DNA of 23,572 bases from Fen-1467 sp035519475 (lineage in GTDB: Bacteria > Verrucomicrobiota > Verrucomicrobiia > Opitutales > Opitutaceae): contig DATIWI010000221.1 of assembly GCA_035519475.1 (NCBI GenBank), positions 1-23,572 of the forward strand, read 5' to 3'. Position 1 is the first letter of the stretch. Each line of letters begins with the position of its first letter. Shown in pieces: positions 20,888 to 23,572 of this stretch. The translations under genes were made by a program, and so were the position numbers. The notes beneath the pieces were generated by a model. The model was not told where the DNA came from, ran no database searches, and saw nothing but the letters and a program-made list of their open reading frames with translations.

Positions 20888-21562
20888 ATGACCCAGGAAC
20901 ACTGGACCGCCGTCGACCGCTACCTCACCGAGCTGCTGGTGAAACCCGATCCCGCTCTCGACGCGGCGCTCGCGGCCAGCGCGGCGGCCGGCCTGCCGTT
21001 CATCAACGTCTCGCCCGTCCAGGGAAAACTGCTGCAAATCCTGGCGCAGGCGCAGGGAGCGCGCAGCATCCTGGAGATCGGGACGCTCGGCGCCTACAGC
21101 ACCATCTGGCTCGCGCGCGCCCTGCCGCCGGGCGGCCGGCTGATCACGCTCGAGGCCGACCCGAAGCACGCCGAGGTCGCGCGAGCCAACCTGGCGCGCG
21201 CCGGCCTGCAGGCCGCGGTGGAACTGCATCTCGGCAACGCCGTCGAGACGTTGCCGCGGCTCGCCGCCGAGGGGCGCGGTCCCTTCGATCTGATCTTCAT
21301 CGACGCGGACAAGGCCGGCTACCCGGCCTATTTCACGTGGGCGCTCAAGCTCTCCCGCCGCGGCAGCCTGATCATTGCCGACAACATCGTTCGCCAGGGA
21401 GCGGTCGTCGATGCCGCCAGCGACGACCCGGCCGTCCAGGGAGTGCGGCGCCTCCACGAGCTGATGGCCGCCGAGCCGCGCGTGATTGCCACCGGCATCC
21501 AGACTGTCGGGATCAAGGGATACGACGGCTTCGCCATCGCGCGCGTGATCGCGGACCCGTAG
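20888..21562 (+). CDS. SAM-dependent O-methyltransferase (caffeoyl-CoA OMT type)
   Basis: The protein has 224 residues from ATG at 20888 (MTQEHWTAVDRYLTELLVKP), the usual N-terminus for this family. SPVQGKLLQILAQAQGARSI and LEIGTLGAYSTIWLARALPP (about 63-82) form the SAM-binding core, LEADPKHAEVARANL the ribose-binding acidic end, and D139 in FIDADK with D165/N166 in ADNIV are the metal-binding and catalytic residues of the Methyltransf_3 family. It methylates hydroxyl groups, often of catechols, with Mg2+; substrate unknown. It is cytoplasmic. Its last 50 bp overlap the 3' end of the opposing photolyase gene. Confidence 0.95.
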   Translation: MTQEHWTAVDRYLTELLVKPDPALDAALAASAAAGLPFINVSPVQGKLLQILAQAQGARSILEIGTLGAYSTIWLARALPPGGRLITLEADPKHAEVARANLARAGLQAAVELHLGNAVETLPRLAAEGRGPFDLIFIDADKAGYPAYFTWALKLSRRGSLIIADNIVRQGAVVDAASDDPAVQGVRRLHELMAAEPRVIATGIQTVGIKGYDGFAIARVIADP

Positions 21563-23033
21563 GCCGCTTCATATCGTCGTAGGCGGCGAGCGCGAGACGG
21601 CGCGCCATGCGATGGTCGACGATGGGAAGTGGATACGTCTGCCGCAGGATCACACCCGCGTCCGCCAGCGCCGTCGGCGGCGCCTCCCACGGCGCGTGGA
21701 TATGCCGGACCGGCAGTTTCGCCAGTTCCGGGACCCACCGCCGCACGTAGCTGCCGTCGCCGTCGAACTTCCTCCCTTGGAGGACCGGGTTGAAGACGCG
21801 GAAAAACGGCGCGGCATCGGCGCCGCATCCGGCCGTCCACTGCCATCCGAGCGTGTTGCTGGCGAGATCCGCATCCACCAGGGTGTCCCAAAACCACCGG
21901 GCGCCCGCCTGCCAGGGCAGGCGCAGGTCCTTGACCAGGAACGAGGCCAAGATCATGCGCACGCGGTTATGCATCCAGCCGGTGCGCCACAGCTGCCGCA
22001 TTCCGGCATCCACGATCGGATACCCCGTCCGTCCCTGCTGCCAGGCACGGAGCGCGGCCCGGTTCCGCGCCCATGGAAACGCCGCGAATTCCGGCCGCAG
22101 GGGATTTTGGGGCGTCTGCGGAAAATGGTGAAGCAGGTGATAGGCGAATTCCCGCCAGCCGATCTCGTTCCAGAACACCCACGCCCCGCGGCCGGCCGGA
22201 ACGCCGCCGGCCTCCCGCGTCGCCGCGCGCAGGGCGGCCCACACCTGCCGCGGCGTGATTTCGCCGAAGTGCAGGTGCGGCGACAGCCGTGCGGTACCGT
22301 CCCCGGCCGGCTGGTCGCGCCGTTCGGCGTAGGCGTCCAGCTTGTCCCGAACGAAACGACGAAGCTGGCGGCGGGCCGAGGCCTCGCCGGCGCTCCATGC
22401 CGCGGCCAGCCCGGCATCCCAGGCGATCTTCGGCCGCAGTCCGAGCGCGCCGAGGGCAAGCGAACGGGGCCAGCGCGCGGGTGCCACGAACTTCCCCCGC
22501 CGCAAGCGCTGCGGTTTCTCCACGGGCAGCGTCCGGCAGCGGCGCCAGAATGGCGTGAAGACCTGGAAGGGCCGCCCGGACCTGTTCGCCACGGTGGACG
22601 GATCGAAAAGGACGGAACCGCGGAAGGATTTCACCTCGAGGCCGGCGGCGGCGAGGTCGCGCTGGATCCGCCGGTCGCGCGCCGCGGCCGCGGGCTCGCC
22701 GCGTTCGTTCCAGCAGACGGCCCGCGCCCCCGTCGCACGCGCGAACCGCCGCAGCACGGAGCCGGCGGCCCCGCGCGCCAGGATGAGCCGCGAGCCCCGC
22801 GACCGCAGCGCGCCGTCGAGCGCGGCCAGTGAGTGATGCAACCACCAGCGCGACGCTGCCCCCGGCGCCCAGCGGCCTTCGGCGGCGGCGTCGAGGATGT
22901 AGAGCGGGATCACCGGCCCGCCGCGGGCCCGCGCCGCGTTCAAGGCCGGGTTGTCCTGCAAACGCAGATCGAGGCGGAACCAGACGATCGTCGGGGCGAT
23001 GCTCACGGCGCGGGGGATGCGGACATGCTGCAC
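21513..23033 (-). CDS. phrB: Deoxyribodipyrimidine photolyase (cryptochrome/photolyase family)
   Basis: The protein has 506 residues if it starts at GTG 23033, which follows GGGAGG at a good distance; GTG at 23006 (MSIAPTIVWFRLDLRL) is the main alternative. The N-terminal photolyase domain begins VWFRLDLRLQDNPAL. The C-terminal FAD domain has GRTGYPIVDAGMRQLWRTGW, MHNRVRMILASFLVKDL, LGWQWTAGCGADAAPFFRVF and NPVLQGRKFD. By alignment to E. coli PhrB from memory, the electron-transfer tryptophans are W321, W374 and W397. It repairs UV-induced cyclobutane pyrimidine dimers with light. The last about 16 residues (PTGPRSRARWRSRRIP) are encoded antisense to the methyltransferase 3' end, an arginine-rich tail. 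It is divergent from the RarD-like gene. Confidence 0.95.
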   Translation of the reverse strand: MQHVRIPRAVSIAPTIVWFRLDLRLQDNPALNAARARGGPVIPLYILDAAAEGRWAPGAASRWWLHHSLAALDGALRSRGSRLILARGAAGSVLRRFARATGARAVCWNERGEPAAAARDRRIQRDLAAAGLEVKSFRGSVLFDPSTVANRSGRPFQVFTPFWRRCRTLPVEKPQRLRRGKFVAPARWPRSLALGALGLRPKIAWDAGLAAAWSAGEASARRQLRRFVRDKLDAYAERRDQPAGDGTARLSPHLHFGEITPRQVWAALRAATREAGGVPAGRGAWVFWNEIGWREFAYHLLHHFPQTPQNPLRPEFAAFPWARNRAALRAWQQGRTGYPIVDAGMRQLWRTGWMHNRVRMILASFLVKDLRLPWQAGARWFWDTLVDADLASNTLGWQWTAGCGADAAPFFRVFNPVLQGRKFDGDGSYVRRWVPELAKLPVRHIHAPWEAPPTALADAGVILRQTYPLPIVDHRMARRLALAAYDDMKRPTGPRSRARWRSRRIP

Positions 23034-23114
23034 CGTGCCTCCCGTTTCGCAACCCGGGTCTGCGGCCCGTCTCGGCCGCTCGCTCCGATGTTGCCTGCGC
23101 CGGAAGATCCGTTC

Positions 23115-23572
23115 GTGATTCGCCCGATGTCGAATGCCCGCCAGCCGGTGCCGCCCGCGCCCGCCTCCGTCCGTTCCGCCGGCGACGCCCGCCGTCGCGC
23201 CGGGGGCCTGATGGCGGCGCTTGCGTGTTTCACGGCGTGGGGCCTGCTGCCGGTCTATTGGAAGGAGATTCCCAACGTGCCCGCGGTCGAGATGGTGGCC
23301 CATCGGGTCGTCTGGTCGCTCCTGTTTGTGGCCGTCCTGCTCACCCTGCAGCGCAGCTGGGTGGAAATTCGGCGCCAATGGACCGCGCGCACGCTCGGCT
23401 GGGCGGCCCTGTCCGGAGCCGCGGTCACGGTCAACTGGGGCATCTACATCTGGGCCGTCAACGCCGGCCGGGTGGTCGACACCAGCCTGGGCTATTTTCT
23501 CATGCCCCTTGTCAACCTGCTCGTGGGCCTGGTGTTTTTCCGCGAGCGCCTGCGCGCCCTGCAGTGGCTGGC
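23115..23572 (+). CDS. rarD: RarD/EamA-type permease (partial, C-terminus beyond window)
   Basis: The frame is open to the right edge. The product reads ...GGLMAALACFTAWGLLPVYWKE, VPAVEMVAHRVVWSLLFVAV, then VNWGIYIWAVNAGRVVDTSL and GYFLMPLVNLLVGLVFFRER, the diagnostic start of RarD (a ten-helix EamA transporter). GTG 23115 has GGAAGA 7 nt upstream; ATG 23127 and ATG 23088 are alternatives. A hydrophilic proline-rich N-terminal extension of about 30 residues precedes the first helix. It is an inner-membrane transporter, substrate unknown. It starts about 80 bp from the divergent photolyase gene, so the two share a short promoter region. Confidence 0.9.
   Translation, partial: MIRPMSNARQPVPPAPASVRSAGDARRRAGGLMAALACFTAWGLLPVYWKEIPNVPAVEMVAHRVVWSLLFVAVLLTLQRSWVEIRRQWTARTLGWAALSGAAVTVNWGIYIWAVNAGRVVDTSLGYFLMPLVNLLVGLVFFRERLRALQWL

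Noticed and set aside
19664..21457. 597-codon minus-strand frame across the SDR and methyltransferase genes
   Set aside because: Low-complexity glycine/arginine sequence spanning two genes that are themselves well supported.

Overview
The window is GC-rich bacterial DNA with no phage, plasmid or CRISPR signature. It looks like a chromosome segment from a Verrucomicrobiota member, perhaps Opitutaceae. The reasons are a membrane glycosyltransferase-like/TPR fusion protein, a PadR + duplicated orphan ABC permease pair (common in Acidobacteriota and Verrucomicrobiota), exported GMC dehydrogenase and multihaem cytochrome genes, a GH62 arabinofuranosidase, and long spacers filled with short dispersed repeats. 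The lineage is an inference; Acidobacteriota is the main alternative.

Layout. 1-2524 (minus): a membrane GT-C/TPR protein followed by a response-regulator receiver protein cut by the window edge. 3111-5371 (plus): a Tat-exported gluconate 2-dehydrogenase subunit 3-like protein and its GMC flavoprotein. 5631-6719 (plus): a membrane-anchored nine-haem cytochrome c. 6783-9329 (plus): a large secreted S9 serine peptidase. 9846-10541 (plus): a TonB-type protein behind a strong sigma-54 promoter match. 11016-14078 (minus): a PadR regulator and a duplicated (ADOP-type) ABC permease. 14384-15244 (plus): an exported protein of unknown function. 15245-16450: two small orphan ORFs among repeats. 16584-17648 (minus): GH62 arabinofuranosidase. 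17964-18038 (minus): tRNA-Glu(CTC). 18276-18701 (minus): ndk. 18954-19445 (minus): an exported S24/S26-fold putative peptidase with a clear terminator. 19801-20703 (minus): SDR39U1 (TIGR01777)-type epimerase. 20888-21562 (plus): O-methyltransferase. 21513-23033 (minus): photolyase, overlapping the methyltransferase tail to tail. 23115-end (plus): RarD-like permease, cut by the window edge.

How the genes work together. The most coherent functional block is 3111-6719: a flavin dehydrogenase with a cysteine cluster, its Tat-carrying small subunit, and a multihaem cytochrome that could take its electrons at the periplasmic face. PadR and the permease form a classic regulator-transporter pair. Most other genes are single housekeeping or accessory loci.

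The most striking non-coding pattern is that nearly every spacer longer than 200 bp carries palindromic or inverted-repeat-bounded elements of several different families. I did not find a clearly unprecedented multi-gene system. The items most worth following up are the sigma-54 promoter of the TonB gene, the cysteine-rich dehydrogenase/nine-haem cytochrome block, the exported S26-like peptidase with its paired operator-like repeats, and the repeat families.
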